Counted from the first letter of the stretch, positions 36,050 to 44,652 are shown. The stretch is DNA of 64,000 nt from Lichenifustis flavocetrariae (GCF_026130545.1 NZ_JAMOIM010000009.1:182472-246471), one strand, 5' to 3'. Numbers and translations: made by a program. The notes: a model not told the origin generated them from the letters alone.

Positions 36050-37357
36050 ATGACCGCCCCCCTGCCCCGCGCCCTCAAACCCTTCGTCCAGTTTGCGACG
36101 GTGCTGCGCGCCAACGGGTTTGCGGTGGCGCCGGAGCAGACGCAAGCCTTCGTGGCGGCCGTCGGATTGCTGGGGCCAGTCTCGATGCGCGACATTCATC
36201 GCGCCGCCGTGCCGACCCTGGCGCCCCCGCCGGAGCGACGGGAGGAGTTCGATGCGTTGTTCCGCCAGTTGTTCCACGGCCAGACCCTGGCTGCTCCCGC
36301 CAACGCCGATCCGGAGGACGACGAGGACCTGCAGGTGTTCGACGCGAAAGAGGGCGAGATCGAACCTCCCGAAGGAACAGAAGACCAGGATGTCGGCGGT
36401 GAGGCAACGGCGATCGAACGGCTGACGCTGCGCCAGTTCCGCGACGAGGACCCGCGCGAGACCCTGCGGCGCTTCGCACGGGCGGCTCCGGCCGCGCTTC
36501 CACGGCAGCGCTCCTTTCGGCGTCGTGCTGCCAAGACCGGCGACCGCTGGCACATGCGGCGCCTGATGCGCGAGGCGGTGCGACGGGACGGCGAAGTGTT
36601 GAGCCTGCCCAAGCTCACGCGGACGACGCGGCAGCGCCGAATCCTGCTCCTCGTCGACGTGTCGGGTTCGATGAAGGCGCATACGGACGATGCCATGAGT
36701 CTCGCTCACGTGCTGGTGAGCGCGGCGGACCGTGCCGAGGTTTTCACGCTCGGCACGCGCCTCACGCGAGTGACGCGGGCGCTACGGCTGCGACGCCGTG
36801 AACAGGCGCTCGGGGTCACGGCCTCGCTGGTGTCCGATTGGGACGGCGGCACACGGCTCGGCGATGCGCTCGACGCCTTTCTGCACGTGCCCCGCTTCGC
36901 ATCCTTCGCGCGCGGTTCGCTCGTCGTGGTTCTGTCGGACGGTTTGGAGCGCGGCGATCCGGCCGTCTTGACCGCGGCCGTCGGAAAGCTCTCGACCTTG
37001 GCCTGGCGCGTCGCATGGCTCACGCCGCTTGCGGCCGACGCGGGCTACACCCCGTCGACGGCGGCCCTGAAGGCGGTCCTGCCGTTTCTCGACCACCTCG
37101 GCAATGGAGCGGGTCTGCGCCCGCTCTGCGATGAAATCCTCGCTCTCGCCCGCCGGCTGGATGCGCGGGAAGCGAGACGCGTCGGCGCCTTCCTTCTCCC
37201 CTCGCGGGAGAAGGTGGATCGCGCGGAGCGTGAGACGGATGAGGGGGTAGGACATCCCGGTCCAAGGCGCCCCCTCATCCGGCGCTTCGCGCCACCTTCT
37301 CCCGCGAGGGGAGAAGGGAATCGCTCCGTCACTTACTGGTCCGGGCAGACGTCATGA
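36050..37357 (+). CDS. CoxE-like VWA-domain protein with a repeat-derived C-terminus
   Basis: The 435-residue product has the CoxE layout: a helical N-terminus, an acidic linker, a basic stretch and a C-terminal VWA domain whose metal site is DVSGSMKAHT near residue 203. It is the expected partner of the MoxR ATPase. The VWA domain ends near residue 380 (ARRLDAREARRVG). The last 54 residues are read from inside a palindromic repeat (37192-37317) and its flank, and end with the stop that overlaps the amidohydrolase start (ATGA). The tail is therefore a recent extension, probably disordered. Confidence 0.88.
   Translation: MTAPLPRALKPFVQFATVLRANGFAVAPEQTQAFVAAVGLLGPVSMRDIHRAAVPTLAPPPERREEFDALFRQLFHGQTLAAPANADPEDDEDLQVFDAKEGEIEPPEGTEDQDVGGEATAIERLTLRQFRDEDPRETLRRFARAAPAALPRQRSFRRRAAKTGDRWHMRRLMREAVRRDGEVLSLPKLTRTTRQRRILLLVDVSGSMKAHTDDAMSLAHVLVSAADRAEVFTLGTRLTRVTRALRLRRREQALGVTASLVSDWDGGTRLGDALDAFLHVPRFASFARGSLVVVLSDGLERGDPAVLTAAVGKLSTLAWRVAWLTPLAADAGYTPSTAALKAVLPFLDHLGNGAGLRPLCDEILALARRLDAREARRVGAFLLPSREKVDRAERETDEGVGHPGPRRPLIRRFAPPSPARGEGNRSVTYWSGQTS
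37192..37317. repeat. Palindromic repeat, copy 8, inside the VWA reading frame
   Basis: This 126-base short-form copy (TCGC/GCGA arm variant as in copy 6) lies wholly inside the open frame of the VWA gene. It is translated as FLLPSREKVDRAE and onward to PSPARGEG. It is the only full copy in the window that is inside a coding frame. Confidence 0.9.
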
Positions 37358-38247
37358 ACATCGTCGATTCACACCACCATATCTGGCGCCAGGATGACCT
37401 TGCATGGCTTAGCGGCCCGATGCAGCCACGCATCTTCGGGCCCTACGAGCCGATCCGGCGCGATTATCCGATCACCGAATATCTGAACGATATCGCGGGT
37501 TCAGGGGTGGTCCAGTCGGTCTACGTGCAGGCCAACTGGCCCGTCGACCGGTTCGAGGATGAGGTCGCATGGGTCCAATCGGTCAACACCGAGACCGGCT
37601 GGCCTCATGGCATCGTGGGTTATTGCGACATGACCGTCGACGACGCGCGCCCCGCACTCGACCGACTGACGAAATACCCGGCCATGCGCGGCATCCGCCA
37701 GCAACTCCACTGGCACGAGAACCCGATCTACCGCTTCGCAGTCTCGGCCGACCTCGCGCGTGATCCGAGGGTCCAACGAAACGTCGCGCATCTCGCCGAT
37801 TATGGCTGGAGTTTCGACCTGCAGGTCTTTGCGCGCCAGATGCTTAGTGCGGCCGAACTCGCCGCAGCCTGCCCCGGGGTCACTTTTGTGCTGCAACATG
37901 CCGGCATGCTGGAGGACCTGTCGGAGGCCGGCTGGGCCGTCTGGCGGCAGGGTATGAGGACGCTTGCCGAACAGCCGAACGTGGTTTCCAAACTGTCGGC
38001 CTTCGGCACGTTCATCCATCGCAACGATCCCGCCCATATCGCGGCGCTCCTACACGAAACGGTCGCGCTCTTCGGACCCGACCGCTGTCTCTACGGCTCG
38101 AATTTCCCGATCGAGAAGCTCTGGACGAGCTATTCGGCGCTGATCGGTGCCTTCCGTGATGCCGCGCGCGATTTAAGCGACGCTGCGCAACGCGCCATCT
38201 TCGCCGACACGGCGCGGCGGGTCTATCGATTGCCGGAGATTCGGTAA
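37354..38247 (+). CDS. Amidohydrolase-family (PF04909-type) metal-dependent hydrolase
   Basis: This 297-residue TIM-barrel enzyme begins with the metal-binding DSHHHIW motif and continues with the barrel histidines in LHWHENP and LQHAGML, ending with YGSNFPIEKLW, where an aspartate is more usual. The family includes lactonases such as 4-sulfomuconolactone and 2-pyrone-4,6-dicarboxylate hydrolase and some decarboxylases. It overlaps the VWA gene by 4 bases. With the metallo-beta-lactamase hydrolase and SMP-30 domain that follow, it suggests that the pathway opens rings or lactones. Confidence 0.88.
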   Translation: MNIVDSHHHIWRQDDLAWLSGPMQPRIFGPYEPIRRDYPITEYLNDIAGSGVVQSVYVQANWPVDRFEDEVAWVQSVNTETGWPHGIVGYCDMTVDDARPALDRLTKYPAMRGIRQQLHWHENPIYRFAVSADLARDPRVQRNVAHLADYGWSFDLQVFARQMLSAAELAAACPGVTFVLQHAGMLEDLSEAGWAVWRQGMRTLAEQPNVVSKLSAFGTFIHRNDPAHIAALLHETVALFGPDRCLYGSNFPIEKLWTSYSALIGAFRDAARDLSDAAQRAIFADTARRVYRLPEIR

Positions 38248-38319
38248 GGCTTGCCGGGCGAACCGGCCGGCGGCCGACGCGGCCGTGCCGGCTCGGAAGA
38301 ACAACAATCAGGAGGAACC

Positions 38320-39168
38320 ATGGCTCTCGAAATCAAGGTGCTGGACTACGGCGACATCGAACTTGAATCGTCGTTCCTGGTGCTCGGGCGCGAATGCGGG
38401 CGGACCAGGCGGGTGCCGGTCTACGGCTTCCTGATCCTGGGTGGCCGCTATCCGATCGTGGTCGACACGGGGTACCGCAACAACGCCATCATGGAATCGC
38501 TCGGCATGCGCGGGCTGCAGTTCCACGAAAACCAGATCGAAAATCAACTCGCGCGGCACGGCGTGCGGATGGGGGACGTGCGTTACGTGCTCCACACCCA
38601 TCTGCACATCGACCATGCCGGAATGGACGATCGGTTCTCGATGAACACCACGGTGGTCATCAATCGCCGCGAAATGGAGCTGTCGGCCTCGGGCCTGATG
38701 TTCCCACAGTACCCGCTGCCCGACATCAAGCACTTGCTCGATCGCCTGCACACCAAGAATGCCATGCGGCTGATGGACCTCGAAATCACGGGCGAGGTCG
38801 AGATCATGCCGGGTGTCACGGTCGAGGCCGCAGGTGCCCACACCGAGGGTTCGATGAACGTGCATGTCGAGACCGCCGAGGGACGGGCGACCGTGTGTGG
38901 CGACGTCATCTACGATTTCAACGATCAGATCGTCGAGCCTTTCCACGAGATCAACGCCATGGAGCCGCGCATCACCGGCAATCACTCGAATAGCCACCGG
39001 CAGGAGAAGGGCGCCATCAAGAAGCTGCTGAATTCCTCGAAGTTCCTCATGCCGATCCACGACAAGCCGGCCAAGATCGAAGCCCAGCAGGTCGTCGGCC
39101 GCCTCGACATGGCCATCCCCGGCCCGATTTCCCAGACCGTCCCCCGCCGCGACTGGTTCCCGGCCTAG
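38320..39168 (+). CDS. Metallo-beta-lactamase-fold hydrolase, N-acylhomoserine lactonase type
   Basis: The 282-residue product has the zinc motif HTHLHIDHAG (H92 onward), a further histidine in GAHTEGSMNVHV, the aspartate in VCGDVIYDF and a C-terminal histidine in PIHDKP. These fit the dinuclear site of the AiiA/AttM lactonase branch. The ATG at 38320 follows GGAGG. In this setting the substrate is more likely a lactone or ester intermediate of the pathway than a quorum signal, but that cannot be decided here. Confidence 0.85.
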   Translation: MALEIKVLDYGDIELESSFLVLGRECGRTRRVPVYGFLILGGRYPIVVDTGYRNNAIMESLGMRGLQFHENQIENQLARHGVRMGDVRYVLHTHLHIDHAGMDDRFSMNTTVVINRREMELSASGLMFPQYPLPDIKHLLDRLHTKNAMRLMDLEITGEVEIMPGVTVEAAGAHTEGSMNVHVETAEGRATVCGDVIYDFNDQIVEPFHEINAMEPRITGNHSNSHRQEKGAIKKLLNSSKFLMPIHDKPAKIEAQQVVGRLDMAIPGPISQTVPRRDWFPA

Positions 39169-39211
39169 GCGCCGGCGATTGGTTGGCGATCTCCAGACGG
39201 ATTGGCAAAGC

Positions 39212-40795
39212 ATGGCCCACGACGCGTTCGACCCCCGCTTCCGCACCCTGATCGACGAACACGCGCCGGTGCGGCAACTCGGCTCGGGATTTTCCTTCGT
39301 CGAAGGGCCGATCTGGCATCCGACCGAGCATCATCTTCTCTTCTCCGACATGCCGGGGGACGTGCGGCGCCGGTGGGACAAGGGTGGCGTGCGGGAGGTC
39401 GAGCGTCCGAGCCGCAAGGGCAACGGCATGACCTACGACGCCGACCTGAACCTGCTGGTCTGCGAACACGCTACATCGTCCGTCGTGCGCATCGACCGCC
39501 AGGGCAACCGCACCGTTCTTGCGTCGCATTTCGAAGGCCGCGAGCTCAACAGCCCGAACGATCTGGTGGTACATTCGAGCGGCGCGATCTATTTCTCCGA
39601 TCCGTGGTACGGCCGCATGCCGGGTTTCGGAGTCGAGCGGCCGCGCGCGCTCGGTTTCCAGGGCGTCTACCGGATCCCGCCGGTGGGCGGCGCTCCGCAG
39701 TTGCTTGTCGACCGTTTCATGTTCGGCCAGCCGAACGGTCTCTGCTTCTGTCCCGGCGAAGACCGCCTCTACGTCAACGACACCGATCAGGCGAACATCC
39801 GCGTGTTCCAGGTCGAGAAGGATGGGTCGCTGTCGAACCCTCGCGTCTTCGCCTCCGGCATCAAGGACAGCCTCAAGCCCGGCGTGCCGGACGGCATGAA
39901 ATGCGACCGGGAAGGCAACATCTGGGTGACGGGTCCGGGCGGTGTGTGGGTCTACAGCCAGGACGGACGCCACATCGGCAAGGTCAGCGTGCCTGAATTG
40001 GTGGCCAATCTGCACTGGGGTGGCCCGGACTGGCATACGCTGTTCCTCGCCGCCAGCACGTCCCTTTACGCGGTCGAGACCAAGATCGGGCCGCGGCACG
40101 AACCCTTCATGAACCAACAACGTCACAACGCTCCGTCGAGGCAGACAACCATGGCACCATCATCCGGCCTCGACCTCAATGCGTCACGCTGCGCGCTGAT
40201 CATTCAGGATATGCAGAACGATGTCGTCATGGAAGGCGGGGCCTTCGCCTCCTCCGGCGCGCCGGCCCATTGCCGGGAGCAGAATGCCATCGCCAATCTG
40301 GCTCGACTGGCGGAGGCCTGCCGTGCTCGGGATGTCCCCGTGATCCACGTCTGGTTCGTGGTCGAGCCCGGAGCACCAGGGTTGACGCTGAACGCGCCCT
40401 TGTTCGAGGGCGTGGTGGACTCGAAAGCTGTCGTGCGCGGCACCTGGGGCGCGGAGCCGGTGCCTGGCCTCCAGCCGCACCCTGGCGATCACGTGGTCAC
40501 CAAGATGCGCATGAGCGCATGGGAAGGGACCTCGCTCGAGACCATCCTCAAGGCGACCGGACGCGACATCGTGATCGTGGCGGGCGCGTGGACCAACATG
40601 TCGATCGAGCACACGGCACGCACCGGCGCAGACAAGGGCTATGTGATGATCGTGCCGGAAGATTGCTGCGCCACCATGAACGCCGACTGGCATCGCGCCT
40701 CGATCGACTACGCGTTGAAAAACGTGGCTGCCGTCACGTCGTCGACGAGTGTCGCCGCCGCGATCGGACACAGTGTAGCTGATGTCGCGCCGTAG
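39212..40795 (+). CDS. SMP-30/gluconolactonase fused to an isochorismatase-family cysteine hydrolase
   Basis: One 527-residue frame joins two enzymes. Residues about 1-300 form a six-bladed SMP-30/gluconolactonase propeller with metal ligands in FVEGPIWHP, SPNDLVVHSSGAIYFSDP and NDTDQANIR. Residues about 335-527 form a complete isochorismatase-like cysteine hydrolase with the aspartate in LIIQDMQND, the lysine in VVTKMRMSAW and a small-residue/threonine site GAWTNMSIEHTAR, where the usual catalytic cysteine of this loop is replaced by A-W-T-N. The joining segment is about 30 residues. The start is the first ATG before the propeller. Confidence 0.85.
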   Translation: MAHDAFDPRFRTLIDEHAPVRQLGSGFSFVEGPIWHPTEHHLLFSDMPGDVRRRWDKGGVREVERPSRKGNGMTYDADLNLLVCEHATSSVVRIDRQGNRTVLASHFEGRELNSPNDLVVHSSGAIYFSDPWYGRMPGFGVERPRALGFQGVYRIPPVGGAPQLLVDRFMFGQPNGLCFCPGEDRLYVNDTDQANIRVFQVEKDGSLSNPRVFASGIKDSLKPGVPDGMKCDREGNIWVTGPGGVWVYSQDGRHIGKVSVPELVANLHWGGPDWHTLFLAASTSLYAVETKIGPRHEPFMNQQRHNAPSRQTTMAPSSGLDLNASRCALIIQDMQNDVVMEGGAFASSGAPAHCREQNAIANLARLAEACRARDVPVIHVWFVVEPGAPGLTLNAPLFEGVVDSKAVVRGTWGAEPVPGLQPHPGDHVVTKMRMSAWEGTSLETILKATGRDIVIVAGAWTNMSIEHTARTGADKGYVMIVPEDCCATMNADWHRASIDYALKNVAAVTSSTSVAAAIGHSVADVAP

Positions 40796-40846
40796 AGAGA
40801 CGCAGACTTCACGCCCTTCTGACGGATTACAGGATCTCCGCGCCAA

Positions 40847-40863
40847 ATCGAGGGCCCCTCGAT
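40847..40863. terminator. Hairpin between convergent genes
   Basis: ATCGAGG and CCTCGAT form a 7-pair stem over a 3-base loop, between the stop of the hydrolase fusion and the stop of the minus-strand methyltransferase. On the minus strand a short T-stretch follows, so it may serve both directions. Confidence 0.4.
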
Positions 40864-40890
40864 GACCCTTGGAAGCTTGACGCGGCGGCC

Positions 40891-41475
40891 TCAGCTGCTG
40901 GACAGCCGATCGAGCCGATAGTCTCGATCGTGCAAAATCGCGTGAACCGGGAGCCGCTTGGCCATGGCCAGCGCGAACAGGTCGCTCGCGACCGCGCCGG
41001 TCAGCGGGTAGTCGGTTTCGCCGAGCCAGTGGCAGGTCACGATCTCGCCTCCGGGTAGGAGAGCCCTGGCGCATTGAGCGGCGAGCTTGTGAAGATCGAG
41101 CGCATCCAGATAGTAGATGACCTCCGAGAGGACGATCAGATCGAACGATCCGGGCGGGAAGTCCTTGGGCACCATGCGGGCCTCGAAGATCACGTTCTCG
41201 CATCCGGCACAGGCCTCTCTCGCCGCAGCCAGGGCGACCTCGGATGCATCGATGGCGACCAGTGTGTCGCAACGCGCCGCGAGTTGCTCGGTGAACACCC
41301 CGATCGAACAGCCGACCTCCAGGGCGCGCGAATAGCGGGCCTTGCTCAGTGCACCGAGGGTGGCGGCGTACTTGCCTCGCTCGTAGTCACTCGTACGAAA
41401 GCCCCAAGGATCGCGCTCGACGGTGTAGAGGGTATCGAAGTAGGTCGCCTCGATCGTGGTTTCGCGCCGGGTCAT
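40891..41475 (-). CDS. NodS-like SAM-dependent methyltransferase (copy 2)
   Basis: This 194-residue methyltransferase has motif I LEVGCSIGVFTEQLA and the NodS-type opening RDPWGFRTSDYERGKYAATLGAL. It is a paralogue of the gene at 2980-3570. Its start overlaps the PIG-L deacetylase stop (ATGA), and an acyl-CoA dehydrogenase gene lies upstream of that. A deacetylase next to an N-methyltransferase recalls the NodB-NodS pair, although PIG-L is unrelated to NodB. I infer that the unit modifies an amino sugar or similar acceptor. Confidence 0.85.
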   Translation of the reverse strand: MTRRETTIEATYFDTLYTVERDPWGFRTSDYERGKYAATLGALSKARYSRALEVGCSIGVFTEQLAARCDTLVAIDASEVALAAAREACAGCENVIFEARMVPKDFPPGSFDLIVLSEVIYYLDALDLHKLAAQCARALLPGGEIVTCHWLGETDYPLTGAVASDLFALAMAKRLPVHAILHDRDYRLDRLSSS

Positions 41476-42212
41476 GCGGGAACCTCAAAGAAATATTCAT
41501 ACGGTCCGGTGAACGGCGCAATCGTCTTCTCGTCGAAGCGGAAGCCCTCAGGATCGTCACTGATCAAGTCTGTCATCTGCGAGGCATGGGCCCGCAAAGC
41601 CGCGCGCTTGCCTTCCATCCAGGGCGTGACCTCGATGCGGAAGCCGCTCGGGGCCGGATCCTCAACCTCGGCCGCCGGGTCGAGATGCCACCCCCAGATC
41701 GGATAGGACCACAGCCGCAGCGACGGGCGTCGATCCCGGACCGCGCGGGCTATCAGTTCTGCGGACTCATGGTCACAATGCGGGTCACGCCCCCAGGTGA
41801 CGAAGGCCGATCCTGCGCCCGAGGCGTCGACGATCCGGACAATCCGTTCGACAGCCTCCTCGAAGGCAGGGCCGCTCTTCGGTGCTAGCGTGTCGGGCAG
41901 GTTGAGATGCGTGACGCGTCCATCGGGCAAGCCGAGATGCGCCACGGCCCGTGCGCACTCCTCGCGGCGCAAGGCTATCAAGCGATCACGGGGGTAGAGG
42001 ACCGAACGCGGGTGTGACCCCGACCCATCGGTGAGAACGACCACCTCGACGCGTTCATGGCCCGCGCACGCCGCGGCGATCAGACCGCCAGCGCCAAGGG
42101 ACTCGTCGTCGGGATGCGGCGACAATACGACGAATGGCCTGCCGCCCGTCAATTCGATCGGTGACGTCAGCGGCAGCTCCTGCAAGGCGCGGAGAAAATC
42201 CTCAACCTTCAT
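41472..42212 (-). CDS. PIG-L family deacetylase
   Basis: This 246-residue enzyme has the zinc motif SPHPDDESLGAGG near its start and the second site in RDPHCDHESA. The family hydrolyses N-acetyl groups from amino sugars and related conjugates. I placed the start at the ATG at 42212 (MKVEDFLRAL), which overlaps the acyl-CoA dehydrogenase gene by 11 bases; an upstream start at 42269 would add a basic stretch without family resemblance. It is coupled to the methyltransferase gene downstream. Confidence 0.88.
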   Translation of the reverse strand: MKVEDFLRALQELPLTSPIELTGGRPFVVLSPHPDDESLGAGGLIAAACAGHERVEVVVLTDGSGSHPRSVLYPRDRLIALRREECARAVAHLGLPDGRVTHLNLPDTLAPKSGPAFEEAVERIVRIVDASGAGSAFVTWGRDPHCDHESAELIARAVRDRRPSLRLWSYPIWGWHLDPAAEVEDPAPSGFRIEVTPWMEGKRAALRAHASQMTDLISDDPEGFRFDEKTIAPFTGPYEYFFEVPA

Positions 42213-43365
42213 CGGTCGACCAAAGGCTCGCGGTCGCACGCGGTGAAGCCAGGATGGCACGAGCGGCATCGGCCATCGCCAGATCGGGAACAGGCTGTCG
42301 CAGGTAGGTGGAAAGGTCTCGCGCGATCCGCTCGACAGGGTGAGGCCTCACGAAGGCCGCGAGCCCGATGCCACGGTGCACCGCCTCCAGGACATCAAGC
42401 GCGGCGCGTTCCGTGACCATTCTGGTCAGGTTGACAAAGGCGACGGTGGCGATCGGATCCGCCGTCTCGTCCGAGAGGCGTCGCGCCGCGTCCGCGATCC
42501 AGAACGAGGCCGTCGTGGTCGCCGCAACACACTGGGCAATGCGCTGCTGCTGGTAAGGATCACCATCGCGCCCCCGTGAGACGAGGTGTTCCCGCAGGAG
42601 GTCGACGAGCCGTTCGGCCGCGCCGAGGTGGACGGCGCAGAAGCGCCACGCGCCGCCGGAGAAGTGCGGCTGACGCATGAAGTCGCCTGGGCTTCCGAGG
42701 ACCTGTTCCGCGTCCAACACCATGCCCGAGAAGTCGACGCTGCCGGTCGCGGTCGAGCGCATCCCTTGCGCCGTCCATCCCGAGACATCAGCGCGTTCGC
42801 CGGCCTCGAGGCGCGGAAGCAGCATCACCTGTCCCGCATCTGTCCTGGCCGTCACCAGGGGGCGCGTCACGAAGCCCGCGCCTGAGGCAAGGATCTTTCG
42901 GCCTTTCAGCTGCCATGAGCCCCCGATGTCTTCGGCCCAAAGACCGGTGGCGTCATCGGCCCCCCAAACCCCCGCAAGAGAGCCGTCGGCGACATCTCGG
43001 GCGAGGCGCTCCAGTTGGGTGGCGGTGCCGTAGCGACGCACCAGGGCTATTGCGTTGACGTGTCCCTCATAGAGACGAGCTATCGAGAGGTCGGCCCCAC
43101 CTACCAGCCGGAGCACGGCGACGAGATCCTGGTGCATCCGGGGCGCCACAAGGTCCTCCCCGCCAAGCTCTATCTGAAACGGCGCCATCGCCAGTCCCGA
43201 CCGGAACAGCACCCGCCATGCCTCCGCCGCGACCGACGCGGATGCGTCCGCGTCCTCTGCGACTTGGCTCAATACGTCCGCCACCTCCCTTACCCGTTGG
43301 ATTAACGGTGAGGGCCGCGTCGATGCAGGACCGGTGTGCGGCAAAGGCCGATGGAGGACGTTCAT
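42202..43365 (-). CDS. Acyl-CoA dehydrogenase-like flavoprotein
   Basis: The product of 387 residues has the acyl-CoA dehydrogenase layout: N-terminal helices, a middle beta domain (GVWGADDATGLW ... GRKILASGAGFVTRPLV), and a C-terminal four-helix domain (AVHLGAAERLVDLLREHL). The usual catalytic glutamate segment is not obvious, so it may be one of the diverged members that act on amino or hydroxyl groups. The start at 43365 is the first ATG; a TTG at 43395 is possible. It heads the deacetylase-methyltransferase unit. Confidence 0.8.
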   Translation of the reverse strand: MNVLHRPLPHTGPASTRPSPLIQRVREVADVLSQVAEDADASASVAAEAWRVLFRSGLAMAPFQIELGGEDLVAPRMHQDLVAVLRLVGGADLSIARLYEGHVNAIALVRRYGTATQLERLARDVADGSLAGVWGADDATGLWAEDIGGSWQLKGRKILASGAGFVTRPLVTARTDAGQVMLLPRLEAGERADVSGWTAQGMRSTATGSVDFSGMVLDAEQVLGSPGDFMRQPHFSGGAWRFCAVHLGAAERLVDLLREHLVSRGRDGDPYQQQRIAQCVAATTTASFWIADAARRLSDETADPIATVAFVNLTRMVTERAALDVLEAVHRGIGLAAFVRPHPVERIARDLSTYLRQPVPDLAMADAARAILASPRATASLWSTDEG

Positions 43366-43431
43366 GAGCAACTCATTGGGTAAGGCCGACGACAACGCGG
43401 TTGCCGGATGATTGGATCATTGAGCGCGCGT

Positions 43432-44652
43432 TCAGGTGGCTTCACCTGCTCTCATCTCATCCCGCTCAACGGACGCCCGAAGGCCCTGGACAAACGGCAA
43501 CGCAGCCGCGCAAATGGCGGCCATCACCCAGAAGGCACGCATCCCGAGCCAGCCATAGAGGTAGCCCGACGCGAAGGTCATGACGGCCGAGGCGATGCCG
43601 AGAGCGAATGTGCCGTAGATGGTTTGAGCCGTCGCGGACAGGCGCTCGGGGACCGATCGCGCGATGATGCCCATCGCGGCGAGATGCATCAGGGCGAAGG
43701 TGAGGCCATGGAGCGCCTGGACACCCACCAGTGCAGGCATCGCCGTTGTCATCCCCATGACGGTCCATCGGAGGACCCCTGCAGCCGCAGACAGCGCGGC
43801 CGCACCGGCTGGGCCAAGGCGGCCGATCAGCCATGGGCCGAACAGAAAGAACACGGTAACCTCGGCCGCCACAGACTCGGACCACAGAAGGCTGATCGTG
43901 CCGCTTCCGTAGCCGGAGTCGCGCCAGTTGATCACCGCGAAGGCGTCGTTGAGCGCGTGGCTCCCGATGACGAGGACCACGACAACGATCAGCCGGCGGT
44001 AGACCGGGATGCTCCAGAGCATTCCGAACGCGCCCGATGCATGGACCTCGGCCGGCCCCCGCACTGCGATGACCGAGCGGACTCGCATCGCACAGACCGC
44101 CATGATCAGGAACAGGACACTGCTCGTGATGATGATGCTGGACAGGCCGAAGCGGTCTACGAGTTGCCCCGACAGAAGTGTCCCGCAGACGAAAGCGGCG
44201 GAGCCGGTCCCACGCACCCAGCCGTATTGGAAGTTGCGCCCCCCGTTCGACGCCGCAACCGAGAGGGCGTCAGAGAGAGGCGCCAGGGACGCTGTCGCCG
44301 CGGCGTGCGCCATGCTCACGGCGAGCAGCGGTGTAAGGCCGAAAGCCAGCATGTAGGCCCAGCCGATGACGCCGGAGAGGCCAGCAGCCCCTGTGAGAAT
44401 CTGCTTTCGTGCTCCCAGGTGGTCGGCGAGCCGGCCCGCAACAGGCCCGGCGACGATCCGTACGACCGTGCCTGCCGCAAGCACCAAGCCGATCCGCTCG
44501 AGCGAAAGCCCATGGCTGCCGAGGAAGGCGGGCATGTAGGCCGACTCGGTCCCGTAGGCGGCGTAAAGCGCGCCATAAAGAAGCAGAAAGCCAGGAAGCG
44601 CGTTGGAGGCTTCTGGTCGATGGCCGACGGCGACGTCGAGGGCCTGATCCAT
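43432..44652 (-). CDS. MFS transporter 1 (phenylpropionate/sugar permease-like)
   Basis: This 406-residue membrane protein has twelve predicted helices in two halves and opens with LPGFLLLYGALYAAYGTESAYMPAFL, like the MFS_1-like branch that includes the phenylpropionate permease HcaT. The inter-helix motif GRLADHLGARKQ is present. The substrate is not known. It lies 3 bases downstream of a second MFS gene of the same strand but of a different branch. Confidence 0.85.
   Translation of the reverse strand: MDQALDVAVGHRPEASNALPGFLLLYGALYAAYGTESAYMPAFLGSHGLSLERIGLVLAAGTVVRIVAGPVAGRLADHLGARKQILTGAAGLSGVIGWAYMLAFGLTPLLAVSMAHAAATASLAPLSDALSVAASNGGRNFQYGWVRGTGSAAFVCGTLLSGQLVDRFGLSSIIITSSVLFLIMAVCAMRVRSVIAVRGPAEVHASGAFGMLWSIPVYRRLIVVVVLVIGSHALNDAFAVINWRDSGYGSGTISLLWSESVAAEVTVFFLFGPWLIGRLGPAGAAALSAAAGVLRWTVMGMTTAMPALVGVQALHGLTFALMHLAAMGIIARSVPERLSATAQTIYGTFALGIASAVMTFASGYLYGWLGMRAFWVMAAICAAALPFVQGLRASVERDEMRAGEAT

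Noticed and set aside
25078..37317. CRISPR array
   Set aside because: Units are 120-175 bases, internally palindromic, separated by whole genes, and lack regular spacers and cas genes.
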